64,000 nt of DNA, taken from Manihot esculenta (Eukaryota; Streptophyta; Magnoliopsida; Malpighiales; Euphorbiaceae). Below the pieces are notes generated by a model. The model was not told the origin of the DNA, made no database searches, and saw only the letters and a program-made list of their open reading frames with translations. The DNA is taken from the NCBI RefSeq assembly GCF_001659605.2, contig NC_035176.2, positions 29,754,716 to 29,818,715 on the forward strand, read 5' to 3'. Both the position numbers and the translations under genes were made by a program. This document shows, one piece after another, positions 1-11,200 of the stretch (its first letter is position 1; every line of letters begins with the position of its first letter).

Positions 1-291
1 ATATTGGTTGAACAGTAAGCAGGTTCTCTTCTATGCAATATGCATTGTGAAAATGAAATCTAAATCCATCTAAACATAATCACCATTCAAAACCTCATAG
101 AATTCTTGATAACTTGAAGACGTGCTTTTCTTTAATTATTTTGGTTAGTTTTATATGTGTGTCACCTCCGCTGTGAATGGGAATTAATGCTTCAGAAGTC
201 GAGGGATTGCCAAGCTTTTGTGTTTCACTCTTCATATTTCATATTTTCTTTATTCTATCACTAATCTTTTTACTCAAAGTGTTACTTCCAG

Positions 292-1128
292 CATTTCTTT
301 GAGATGTTGCTTCCTTTTTTTACGATAAAGGGCTTATTTCTTGGTTTGGCGATTGTTTCAATCTTCTTAAAGTTTAATAAGTCTATGCAATTGTTATCAG
401 GATATTTGCAGTCTCTTTTTGGTGTCTACTCTTTGAGAATTGAGAATGCTGGTGTGAGAAGGTCGCCAAGTGATGATGTTCAAATTCAAGGAATTGGAAA
501 TCCAAATGCTTTCAAGAAGGTACTGTCTGTCAGATACTAGTTGCTGTAAATTACTTGAAAAGGAGGATTTGACCATGTTTGTTCCATATGTCCTTCACAG
601 GCTGTCTTGACACGGCTATCCAACATGAGAAGTGAGCTTGGGTCTAAACACACAATTGAAGACATTTTGAGGATAGGTCACTCATCATCATCTTTGGTAT
701 GGCAGGTTACTTTTGACTAGCCTCTTCTCTCACCTTCCAGAATTGATATTGGGAAGTTGTAACATCACCATGCCATTCTAGCATGAGTTAAAAAGAACTT
801 GTGCATGCAAAAATAGGCAACCTATCATTATGGACATGAACTTTATTCAATGTCAGGCTCTCCAATCTGTAAATTTTTGGGTGTAATTTCTTCTTCCTCA
901 TGTTGTTGCAGATGTCTCCATTAAAATCTCTCAAGCATAATTTGCCTCCTCATTCAGGGAGCCTGATGCTACTACAGAAACTAGAGGACGTTGAAAATTC
1001 TGTGAAGGTAAAGCAGAATGCCATTCTCTGATGATTTTTTTGAATATTGTGTTGATACTTGTTATTGACTGGTTTCTGGTGTTATATTGCAGAGAGTTCA
1101 AATTTTAATCGAGGAGCAACACTCTTAA
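292..1128 (+). CDS. 3' part of an unrecognised membrane protein gene (4 exons visible)
   Basis: Four exons join in frame: 292-519, 601-705, 912-1007 and 1093-1128 (stop TAA). Each has AG before it and GT after it, and every junction is phase 0. The visible 178 residues start with a hydrophobic stretch (LLPFFTIKGLFLGLAIVSIF), probably one membrane span. A polar region follows, then a short charged C-terminus ending IEEQHS that could form a coiled coil. The 5' part lies upstream of the window; bases 2-22 could be the end of one more exon (YWLNSKQ) but its donor is weak. I do not recognise the family. The steady phase-0 splicing and lack of stops argue for a real gene rather than chance. Topology is inferred from hydrophobicity alone. 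Confidence 0.6.
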
Positions 1129-2499
1129 TCATTAGGACCAATTGATTAAGGTTAGTGGATTTGTAGTTTTATTATCCATTTTATTGGACGTTTTCTTTAT
1201 ACTTAAGGTGATAGTTTTCTTTCAAACCCAAGTGTCAAATAGTCCATATAGAGGAGAATTAAGTAAGTTAATAAAATAGTAAATTCCCCTAGGCTGACCT
1301 ATTTATCATGCCCACTGCATTGGTATTTGCAACCCAGTATGCATTAAATTCAACATGCTCAATGCGCAAGGTTTTCGTAATTAAGCTTAAAATCAAGTAC
1401 CAAACTGCCTAATGGATTATGTACTTATTTAAAAGAAGTGGGTGACTACCAAACGTTAATCCAAATATGATTTTGTTATGCAGAGTACAATCTGGAAACA
1501 TAATTAGCACAAGCCATTTTGCTGAAGAGATGATTTTCTCAATGGTACATCCTTTGATGAGTCAAGTTCGGGTGAGATGGTTTGCACTCATTTGATTTTA
1601 GTTTTGGATATTGCAGTTGGTTCTACTCACAACTGTTTGTTGTTGGGATACATCCATTGAATTGGTGTATGTTGGTCCTGAACTGCAGAATTTTCATTTG
1701 ATTTTTTGGTTATGGTCCTCTGTTGATGTATTTGTGCTGTAATTGTAGTATAATATTCTTTTCTCATGAAATCCACCTTCCCAATAGATCACTATAATCC
1801 GTTAAAGCCTTGCAGGCTACAATATCAAATGCTTCTGCTTCTTGTTTGTTCATTTAAACTTTAATTAAAGAAAAATCCTTGTTAAGTACGTGGGGCTTAT
1901 GAATTTAGTGTTTACAATAACTAGGGCCTGTATGGATTGAGATTAAAGTGGTTAACAATTAGCCCCTCTTTAACCTTGTTTTGTTGGCCTCTTTTTTGGA
2001 AGGGGGAGAAAAGAAAATCTAGGGAACCAAAGTGGAAGAAAGAATTTTGAGAAAAAAAAAAATTGTATTTATATTTATCACAATAAAATGAAAAATGTTA
2101 CATAATATGGTAAAATGATAGCAAACTATTTATTTAAAAATAATAAACCTAAAATTAAAATAATTAATCAAATGTTAAATAAATATAAATATAATTCAAT
2201 AAAGAATAAATAAAAATAATTTATTCTCATAACTATGTTTTATCTCTAATTATTATTTTTATTATTTTCTTTTGTTTTATAATTTTTATTCATTTTACAA
2301 AGGAGAAATTTTTTTATTATATTTATTTTAAATATATTAAATTTTATTAAATATTAAAAGATATTTTAAATAATAATTAATGAAAAAATGTTTTAAAAAT
2401 AAAATTAAATAGAATTATAATAATTAATTTATATTTTATTATAATATAAAAAAATAAATAATAATTTTAAAATAATTAAAATAAATAAATAAAAATTAT
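1129..2499. other. 3' flank and AT-rich intergenic DNA
   Basis: The first few hundred bases are probably the 3' UTR of the upstream gene. From about 2040 the sequence becomes A/T homopolymer-rich with no coding frame. I see no gene here. Confidence 0.5.
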
Positions 2500-3010
2500 T
2501 ACATGGATGCAGAATTATTGTTCATTATTCTGAATCCAAATGGTATTAATTTGACCCAGTTTTTGAGTCCCAGTTGAATATGGGCGTAGAAAAGTTATGC
2601 AATTACAGTGAAAAGCATGAAGGACCCCACAAAAACTCATTTTAGCAACTTGAATTCAAGGTCTCAAAATGGATTGTTTAGGATTGGACATTTTCAATCT
2701 CAGATTTTTAACATGGATACAAGGATCGACGTTTATGATGATGGCCTTCTATTTTTCTGGGTTGCAGGGACTGGTTGTGGTTGTGGATAACAACGGTTTC
2801 TTTGGTGTTTTGCGATTTTGTTGGTTTTTCTTTACATGCACAAGCTAGCAGTTGGTCTTCTTCCCGGGTGTTGCAGGTTTGTTGGTGGTCCCGTGATCGG
2901 TGGTGTCCGATGATGGTGATTCTTTTTTCACAGTCGTCGGTGGCCGTTTCATTTGGCGGTGGACGTGCTGTTGGGCTATAGGCTATGGATTGGCTATTAT
3001 CCCTTGGTTG
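2500..3010. other. GC-richer island without a recognisable gene
   Basis: About 500 bp with more balanced base composition sit between long A/T-rich stretches. Two short overlapping open frames (2608-2790 and 2775-2981) show no motif I know and no splice context that extends them. It may be a fragment of an old transposon or gene, but I cannot assign it. Confidence 0.3.
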
Positions 3011-4728
3011 TATGTTATCTGACCTGACGTTTATATTTCTATTAATAATATTTTTTTTTCATTAGTATTCAATTGTTAATTTGTTGTCCATTTCTTTTTT
3101 TTTCTTTAAATTATATATAAATAAAAAATAATAAAAGAAAGAATATGGCAAGTTGGAGTACAATCATAAGAATCGCCATAGTTAATGCTATATTTGTTTC
3201 AATTTTAATTTTTAAATTTTTTAAAATTTAATTAAAATTTATATTTTGTGTGTTGATTCGAATAAAAATTAAAATTTAATTTTATAGAATTGATTAATTA
3301 AAATCAATTTTTATTAAAATTAATGAAATTTAAAATCATTTGCACAAAATTTACATAATAATATATTTTGATTAAAATGTGTTTCTCAAATAACTTTATC
3401 TCGATAATTTATCTCATATTTTATTAGTCATAAAATTGAAAATTATAAAACTAGTTTTCTATTTATCTACATATATAATAATTATATAATATATTTTTTA
3501 TTTTTAATTTTATAATATTTAAATTTATTTATTTTTACTAATAAAACTGTTTATTTTATTAGGTAAATCTCTAAGTCATGAAAAATTATTTTAAATTTAT
3601 TAATATATTTTTAATGAATTTATATTTTTGTTAATTGTTATAAATTTATTAATATATTTTTAATAGATTTATATTTTTGTTAGTTGTTATAAATTTATTA
3701 AATATAAAAAATTTTTATAGAGTAAAACATTTTTATTTAACTTTTAAAATAATTTAGAAAATAAAAATTTGAGTCACATGAAATTAATTGAATTATATAT
3801 TTTTAAATTGTATTATATGGAAATTCATTACAAATTAATTTTATTTAAAATTTAATTAAATTTTACATAATTTTCTAAAATAAAATTACACCAAACACTA
3901 TATAAAGGAGTTTTTTTGCTCTATTTAAATAATGTCATGATTAATAGTCAATATATAATAGTTATACAAATAATAATTATATTAAATAAATTTTTTACTA
4001 CATATATATTTATATATTTATATTACAACAATTTTATTTATTAGATATTTTAAATTTAATTATAACTTAATAAATACTTAAATTAAAAAAAATTATTTTT
4101 GAACATAATTTATTAAATTTATAATTTTAAAATTATGTTTAATAGTAATTTTTAAGTTTATATATTTAAAAATAATATTTTTAAAAATTTAAATGTTTAA
4201 AAATAATATTTTTTAAAATTTAAGTGTTTATTAAATTATGATTAAAAAAAAATATTTAATAATAAAAATATTAAAATATGTGTATTATTTTTTTAATATA
4301 ATACTTAATATTTAAGTATTGTATAATTTTTTATCCATAAATGCATTTAATTTAGTAAATATCAAAATTTAAAAAAAAACATATAAATATTTTTCAGCGT
4401 GAAATTATATAAAAATGATAAAGAATGAAATTTTAGTATCTAATAATTTTAAGGATTATAACTTTGAACGTAAATTTTCCTCAGTGATCCCTTTGTGACT
4501 CGATATTCTCATTTTTTCTCTTTCTTAAATTTAATTTCTTCTTCCCTTTTCCATTTAAGATGATCTGCGTCAATCGACTATCGATAAAGAAGAAAATATT
4601 GTTGTTCCTATTAAAAACTCCAGAAATATTTGATATCACTTATGATTTCTGTATAATTGAAATACTTCTCACATACAATCCAATCAATTTTTAGAATATG
4701 CATACCTCTTTGATAGATTTATGGCGGC
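3011..4728. other. AT-rich intergenic DNA
   Basis: Extremely A/T-rich with stop codons in all frames. It holds a 49-bp tandem duplication (listed separately). No gene or structured element is otherwise visible. Confidence 0.5.
3593..3690. repeat. 49-bp tandem duplication
   Basis: Two adjacent 49-bp units, 3593-3641 and 3642-3690, differ at only a few positions. Both begin AAATTTATTAATATATTTTT. A third partial unit starts at 3691. Confidence 0.75.
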
Positions 4729-5260
4729 AATCATTAGACAGTTATTATATTGAAAGATTTGATTTCTAGTTACAAGCCGGATATTTTATTTTTGATGGAA
4801 ACAAAAACTCTTAATTCTCATATGAAATTTTTCGTAATTTTTTATATTTTGATGGTTGTTTCTCAGTCAACAGATAATGATTGAGATAAGACATTTCGTT
4901 AATGTGGAATAGTCATAGGTCTGTTTCTGTAGTTGACATTTTTTAAAATTTTATTGATTTGGTTGTTTCGGAAGGTAATGTTTAAGAGAAGTTTATTAGT
5001 TATTATAAATTTTCGGAATTGCAACGACGATGTTGAAATTTTATTCGAATTTTATCTCGTACAAACTCTATTCCGTGGCTTTATTCATGAGACTTGAATG
5101 ATTTATATTCGAGATATGAAAAAGAAAAAGGAATATATTTGCCAAATTATCTTATGTACGGATTTAGACAAGCACTTGAGAATCATTTTTACCAAATTAT
5201 CTTATGCACGGGTTTGATTTTAAATGATTGTAAATTTTTGTTAAACTCATCAAACTGCTC
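4729..5260 (+). pseudogene. Decayed LINE (L1-type) endonuclease fragment
   Basis: Read through stops and frameshifts, this stretch encodes the hallmarks of a plant non-LTR retrotransposon endonuclease. Around 4750-4815 it reads LKDLISSYKPDILFLMETKT, the conserved block near the start of the AP endonuclease domain. Further on, around 4950, comes FIDLVVSEGN. At about 5092-5187 comes a DLNDL...GFRQALE block, matching the end of the domain (the GDFND region). There is no continuous reading frame, so it is dead. No RT domain follows, so it is 5'- and 3'-truncated or decayed beyond recognition. The assignment rests on motif order, not on a search. Confidence 0.6.
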
Positions 5261-6477
5261 ATACTTTGGTTAGAAAACCTATCAAGTATAATTGTTTTTC
5301 TATTTGGGATAATATTTTTTTTGTTTAATAAAATTTTATTAATATAATTAGTAGTTTTATTTTAAAAAAAATAATATCTAATAATTTTCTCATTAAGATG
5401 CATTTATTATGATGAATTTTAAACCTGAAATTGAATTACAATGTTTTATAGATCACCTGATATATGTTATAATATTAAATAATTTATAAGCGCACTCATA
5501 TCAAACTGTATTTTACTAATTTTTTTCAAATAGTCTTCTAATAATAAATAAAAATAAAAGGTTAAATGTTAACCTAATTAGAATAGAGATTAGTGACTTC
5601 AGTTTGATCAAATTGAGTTAAATAAATTAATTAAATTGATTTTAATCATTAATCGATTTGATTCGATTCAATTTAATTTGAATTTTTAATAAATTTTTTA
5701 TTTTTCACATTTTAATTTTAATATTTTAAAATTTAATTAAAATATTTTAATTTTAACTATGATTTAATATCTCAATAGTATTAAAAATAAAATACTATTA
5801 TCACTAATCGATTCAATTTATTTTTTTTATTAAATTTAAATCAAATTGAAATAACTAAATTTTTAAAATTAAAAATTAAATCGAACTAAAATAAATAAAA
5901 AAGCAAGCCAATTTTTCGAATTAATTTAATTCAGTCAATTTTTTCGATTTAAACGAGTGACCTAAACCTAACAACTAAATAAAGTAAAGAATATATATTA
6001 CATAATTTAAAAAGTTTTCTTACTTTTACCATTTCAGAGTTTTTATTTTATATATAGATAAAAAAAATTGTATTGGTAGCAATTCAATTAAATTATTAGA
6101 ACTATTTTAAAATTTAAGTAATAAAATATTTTTTATAAAAAAAAATTATGAATATAAAGATAAAAATGGATTGACATATTAAAAAAATCATTATGTATAT
6201 TTTTTAAAATTAAATTCATTCAAATCTTAGGTTATAGTTAAAATAAAATTAACATTTAAAAAACATTATAAATTCTTAAAATATGAAAAGTTTTAAATTT
6301 AAATTGTCCAATTTAATTTTAAATCTATATTAGGAGGAAAAAAAAAAATTTCAATCCAACCTCTCACTCCATCACCGCGGATTTTATTTTTAACATATAT
6401 ATTTTATTTTTAATAACAAATAAATAATAAAAAATTATAATCAATATTATTAATTAATTGATATTAGATGTATTCCA
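5261..6477. other. AT-rich intergenic DNA with loose internal symmetry
   Basis: Long A/T-rich stretch with no gene. From about 5580 to 5960 the sequence is built from repeated TCGATTT / AAATCGA-like words on both strands, as in old MITE-type repeats. I could not define ends or a target duplication. Confidence 0.4.
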
Positions 6478-7854
6478 TCTAATATATAAATATGAGAGAT
6501 TTTTAAATACACAATTAATTATAATTAATTAACTATGTTATATGGTATAAATTTATATTCTTTTATATGTTTTTAATTTTTTATATAAAATAATAATTAA
6601 TATATATATTAAATGCGATTTATTATTTTTATTATCATTATTAAAGTATAACTTTTTAATTTCTTATTTTTTTAATATAATAGGTACAATTTATTATATT
6701 GGTTGTTATTAATTTTTAATTTCTTACTATTTTTAATATAATATATTATTCATATTGTAATAAAAATTTTATTATTAAAAAATTATTATATTTTTAATTT
6801 TAATAATAAATATAATGTTAAAAATATATTTATAAAAATTAAATAATTACTGTATAAAAAATATTTAGATAATAAAAATAAATCACTATTTATATATATA
6901 TATTTAAAAAAATTTTATTATCTCACTAGTGTTAATTTATCGATTTGATAATTTTTTGAAATTATTCTCATATAATCTAATTAATAAATATTATAGAAAT
7001 GAATAATTATATAAAATAAATATATATAATTGATTAAAATTATTATAAAAAATATTAATTGTAATAAAGTATAAAATAATTAAAGAATTAATAAAATTAA
7101 TAACATAAAATATTATTAAATTAAAATTTTATTTAATTCAAATAATTTATATAAAATTAAATAAATATAAATAATTAAAATATAATAAAAATAAAATAGT
7201 GTAATGTAATACTTCAAATCAAGTATTATAAATTTTAAACAACTAAATTATTAAACTTGAATTATTATAATTTATTATATTAATAATTATAATAAATTTA
7301 ATTTTTTCACTTTCATTAGAAATGTAATTTTTATATATTTATTTTATATAAAATTTACTAATATAATTTTTTTCATATAATTCTACCTTCTTGCTTTTTA
7401 ATTAATTTTCATTTTAAAGTTTTTTATTATTATTCTCTTTAATAACTACAAACTCTTGTATGTCAATCCATGAGAGTTATTTTTCAATTGATTCTTATTT
7501 TACAATTTTTTTTATTATTCTCTTTATATCTATTATGAGATATATAATTATATAATTTTTATCGATCAACTCATTTAAAAATTAAATGAGAGTTATTTAA
7601 ATATTAAATTTTTTTAATTAAGTGATTTTTATTTTCTATTGTTAATCACTATTATTCTTAATAAATTTTATTTTGTTAAAGATATTTTTTTAATAAAATT
7701 TGTTATTAATATTAATAATATATGATAATAAGTATTAAAATTCTTAATTTTTTTAATAAAATTAAAATTATTGATTTATGATTTTATAAAATAAATTTAT
7801 ACTATTTTATATAATAATAATATATCCGCGCAACCCCTGCGGGCAAACGACTAG
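6478..7854 (+). mobile_element. Probable non-autonomous Helitron
   Basis: The right end looks like a Helitron terminus. A short GC hairpin lies at about 7826-7842 (CCGC, loop, GCGG) in otherwise pure A/T sequence. It is followed by GCAAACGACTAG and then T, so the element ends in CTAG (7851-7854) with T as the next host base. The proposed left end is TCTAATATATAAATATGAGA at 6478, preceded by A, which gives the A|TC...CTAG|T insertion expected of Helitrons. The inside is A/T-rich and has no Rep/helicase coding, so it would depend on other elements. The right end is well supported. The left end is inferred, and a small palindrome (ATTAGATG...CATCTAAT, about 6464-6483) makes it ambiguous. Confidence 0.5.
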
Positions 7855-8219
7855 TTAATCAATATTTCTGGTCATCGATCCCTCGCATATTTATTCCGTT
7901 GCATTTTCGTTTTTTCCATCAAAAGATTTTTGTTGGCTATTACACTATTCACATGGCTAATCGCTAAAAGCCTAAACCGAGCGCTTGGCTCTCTGCTTCG
8001 CTTCGCTGTACGTCTCAGAACTTGCCCAAAACTTGTCATCTAGAAACGGCACTTGAACACTGGACTTAAGTCTGAGATCGAATGTGACCCCCTCGCTTTG
8101 CTCTCTCTGTACCTTGATCTTCTCTGATTCTTCATTTCTGCATTGACACTTGTTTCTTCTTCTTCTTCTTCCGAATATTTTGGTGTTTTCCTTGGAGTTT
8201 TAAGTCTGTATAGCGAGAG
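7855..8219 (+). promoter_or_regulatory. KASII promoter and 5' UTR region
   Basis: This 365-bp gap between the Helitron end and the KASII start codon must hold the promoter and leader. A CTT-rich tract at 8150-8172 is of a kind common in plant 5' UTRs. I see no convincing TATA box, and the transcription start is not resolved. Confidence 0.45.
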
Positions 8220-11200
8220 ATGATGGGGTCAGCTTCGTTCTCGTCTCCGCTCTGCACGTGGCTGGTGGCGGCTTGCATGTCGTTTACGTGCGATAAGGAT
8301 AACTGGACCAGTTCCCACGCGTTTCCTTCATCGCCACCGGGCAATGGACTCAGCCGCTCTACTCGCAGACGAAGAGCTCTTCTCTCCAAATATAACAACT
8401 GCAGTTCTGCTGCTGCTACTTGCTCTGAATTTCCGCCCAAATGTTTGTCCTCTGTCTTCTGTGGATCTGGCTTTCAAGGATTGATGACTTCTTGCTTGGC
8501 TCTGGAGCCCTGTGGTCACTACTACAGCTCCAATGGCCTTTTTCGATCCAGAAATTTCAATCGCAAGCACCGAAGACTCAATCGGCTTCATCATTCCGGT
8601 AATTATTTTTCGTGATTTTTCTTTGTTTGGCCTTTCTTTGCACTCATTTTAAGCTTGATTTGATGTTTATTTTTAGTTTGATTTAGTGACTTTTCATTTT
8701 CTTATTAATTTTGTTTGTTGCATTCGGCAATTGGAATCTTGATTTCATCTTTTCTTTTAACCGATTATTGAATGTTTTCCATTAAGCAAAATTAATCTAC
8801 ATGGTTATTTTATATTTAATTATTATCATTGTTTAGATTTCATGAGGACTATTGTTTTAGCTTATCGTTTTGTTTCTCTTTTCATTTTCTCTTCTTTCTG
8901 CGCCTGTTAGTTTCAACTAGCTCGCATTGCAGCTAATTTATTTGCTACTTGCACAGATTATGTTTCCATTAAGATATTGCTGGAGTTTAAGTCACCAAAA
9001 GTAGTAAAACTTAGGTGGTTTTGGTTGGTTGATTTCTCCTCGTATGATGCGTTTAGATTGGAATTGAAGTTTGTAGCCTCATTGTTAAATATCTGAAAAT
9101 CATGCCCCTGTATCTTCCTCGCTCGCGTAAGATTGCTCCTGTCCAGCTATCTAGTACGTGTAGTTGGTCAACTGACAATATGTACGTGACATATTCACTC
9201 ATTTTGTGGTTTAAATTTGGAAAATTTTTAGGGGAAGTCGTGGCAGTAGCTATGAAATCCGAAAAGGAAGTTACAACAAAGGAAAAACCTGTTAGGAAGC
9301 AAAGGCGAGTGGTTGTGACAGGTATGGGTGTTGTGACACCCCTTGGTCATGATCCTGATGTCTTCTACAATAATTTGCTAGGAGGAGTAAGTGGCATAAC
9401 TCAGATAGAGGCTTTTGACTGTGCCCAATTTCCAACGGTAAATTTTATTGAAAATGTAATTGTTATAAATTTTGCAGTTACAATTTTGTCCTTGCCTTTC
9501 TGATTTGTTCTTTTTACCTTTTTTTCAGAGAATAGCTGGAGAGATCAAGTCTTTCTCAACTGATGGATGGATTGCACCAAAACTGTCCAAGAGAATGGAC
9601 AAATTCATGCTTTACATGCTTACTGCTGGCAAAAAAGCCTTGGCCGATGGTGGCATCACTGAAGATATAATGGATGAATTGGATAAAACCAAATGTGGAG
9701 TTGTGATTGGCTCTGCAATGGGTGGCATGAAGGTAACTCTGAGCTTCCCACAGGTTGACACATCAACCTGTCATATTAAATAATGGTCCTTCAGAAACTT
9801 ACCTAAGCCTGTCCTGACCAAATTTAAGATTGCCTTGTCAAATAGGGTATCAGCAAATCTGTACACTTTTTTTTGCATTTACTAACTTCAACCTAGAAAC
9901 ACCGCCAACATTATTTAACATGCTTTAGAAAAATGGAAGCTCTTTCTGATTCCAAGGTGTACCTTCTCCTTGTAGAAGACTGGCTCATGTCTATCTTTGA
10001 TCTCAATGTCTAGAATACTTCCTCCAGGAATGTTTTTGTTAGAAAATTTGCATCCATGCTTCAATACCCTAATGGGACTCACAGGACACTGAGATGTGGC
10101 AAAAGGGTTTATTCTGTGATATATTAATTTTTTTAATGGACTGCCTTCGGGTGTTCATGAATAGGTTTTGAACGACGGAATTGAAGCACTAAGGATCTCA
10201 TACAAGAAGATGAATCCTTTCTGTGTACCTTTTGCAACTACAAATATGGGTTCTGCGATGCTTGCAATGGACCTGGTAAGCTTTTTAACTTTAAGAGAGT
10301 TACAATATCAAAGACTTAGCATTTTTTTTTCCAAAGCAAAGACTTAGCATAGTGGAGTTTTTTTAGACTGATTTATTTTAAAAACTGCAGGGTTGGATGG
10401 GACCAAACTATTCAATTTCTACTGCTTGTGCTACCAGCAATTTTTGTATACTGAATGCAGCAAACCACATCATTAGAGGCGAGGCTGTGAGTATCTTGCA
10501 TCTAGTACATTCTGAACGGTGCATAAGATATTTTACGCACCAATTTATGTGTACCTTTTACTTTATTTCAAAATTCTTTTGAACATGTAGAACATCATGC
10601 TTTGTGGTGGCTCGGATGCAGCAATCATACCTATTGGTAACTCCTCATTCCTCCCATAAATTTATACAACTCTTGCTTCCACTTAGGCATCACATGCCAT
10701 GAACTCAGCATTCTCATTTTCTTATATTTGTTGCAGGCTTGGGAGGCTTTGTAGCTTGCAGAGCACTTTCTCAGAGGAATGATGATCCAATGAAAGCTTC
10801 ACGACCTTGGGATATGGTAAATTATCAATGATCTTTCCATCTACTACTTTTTCATTGTGCATATCTCAAAACTTGTGGAAACTTCCTGAGTGAAACTTTG
10901 TTTAGTTGTGTCAGGGAAAGAAAGATTTGATAAACAGAAGCATATCAATTTTCGTAAATGAGGACTACCTTCACAATTGAATGGCAAAATATTTGTTTTA
11001 TCTCACTTTATGGATCAATTTATTGCCTAAATCTCTTATCATGGGTTTTAATGCTTCATATGTCACAGTGAACTTCTGAATTTGTGTTTATATACTTATT
11101 AAAAAGTTTTAAAACTGTTATTTACTTTTGCACTTGAATTACGGTATCTAATTTGATTTTTCTCGGTGTTAAACAGAATCGGGATGGATTTGTGATGGGG

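Noticed and set aside
8132..8594. Two antisense open frames opposite KASII exon 1
   Set aside because: They are mirror images of the low-complexity Ser/Arg-rich transit-peptide coding, and no independent motif is seen.
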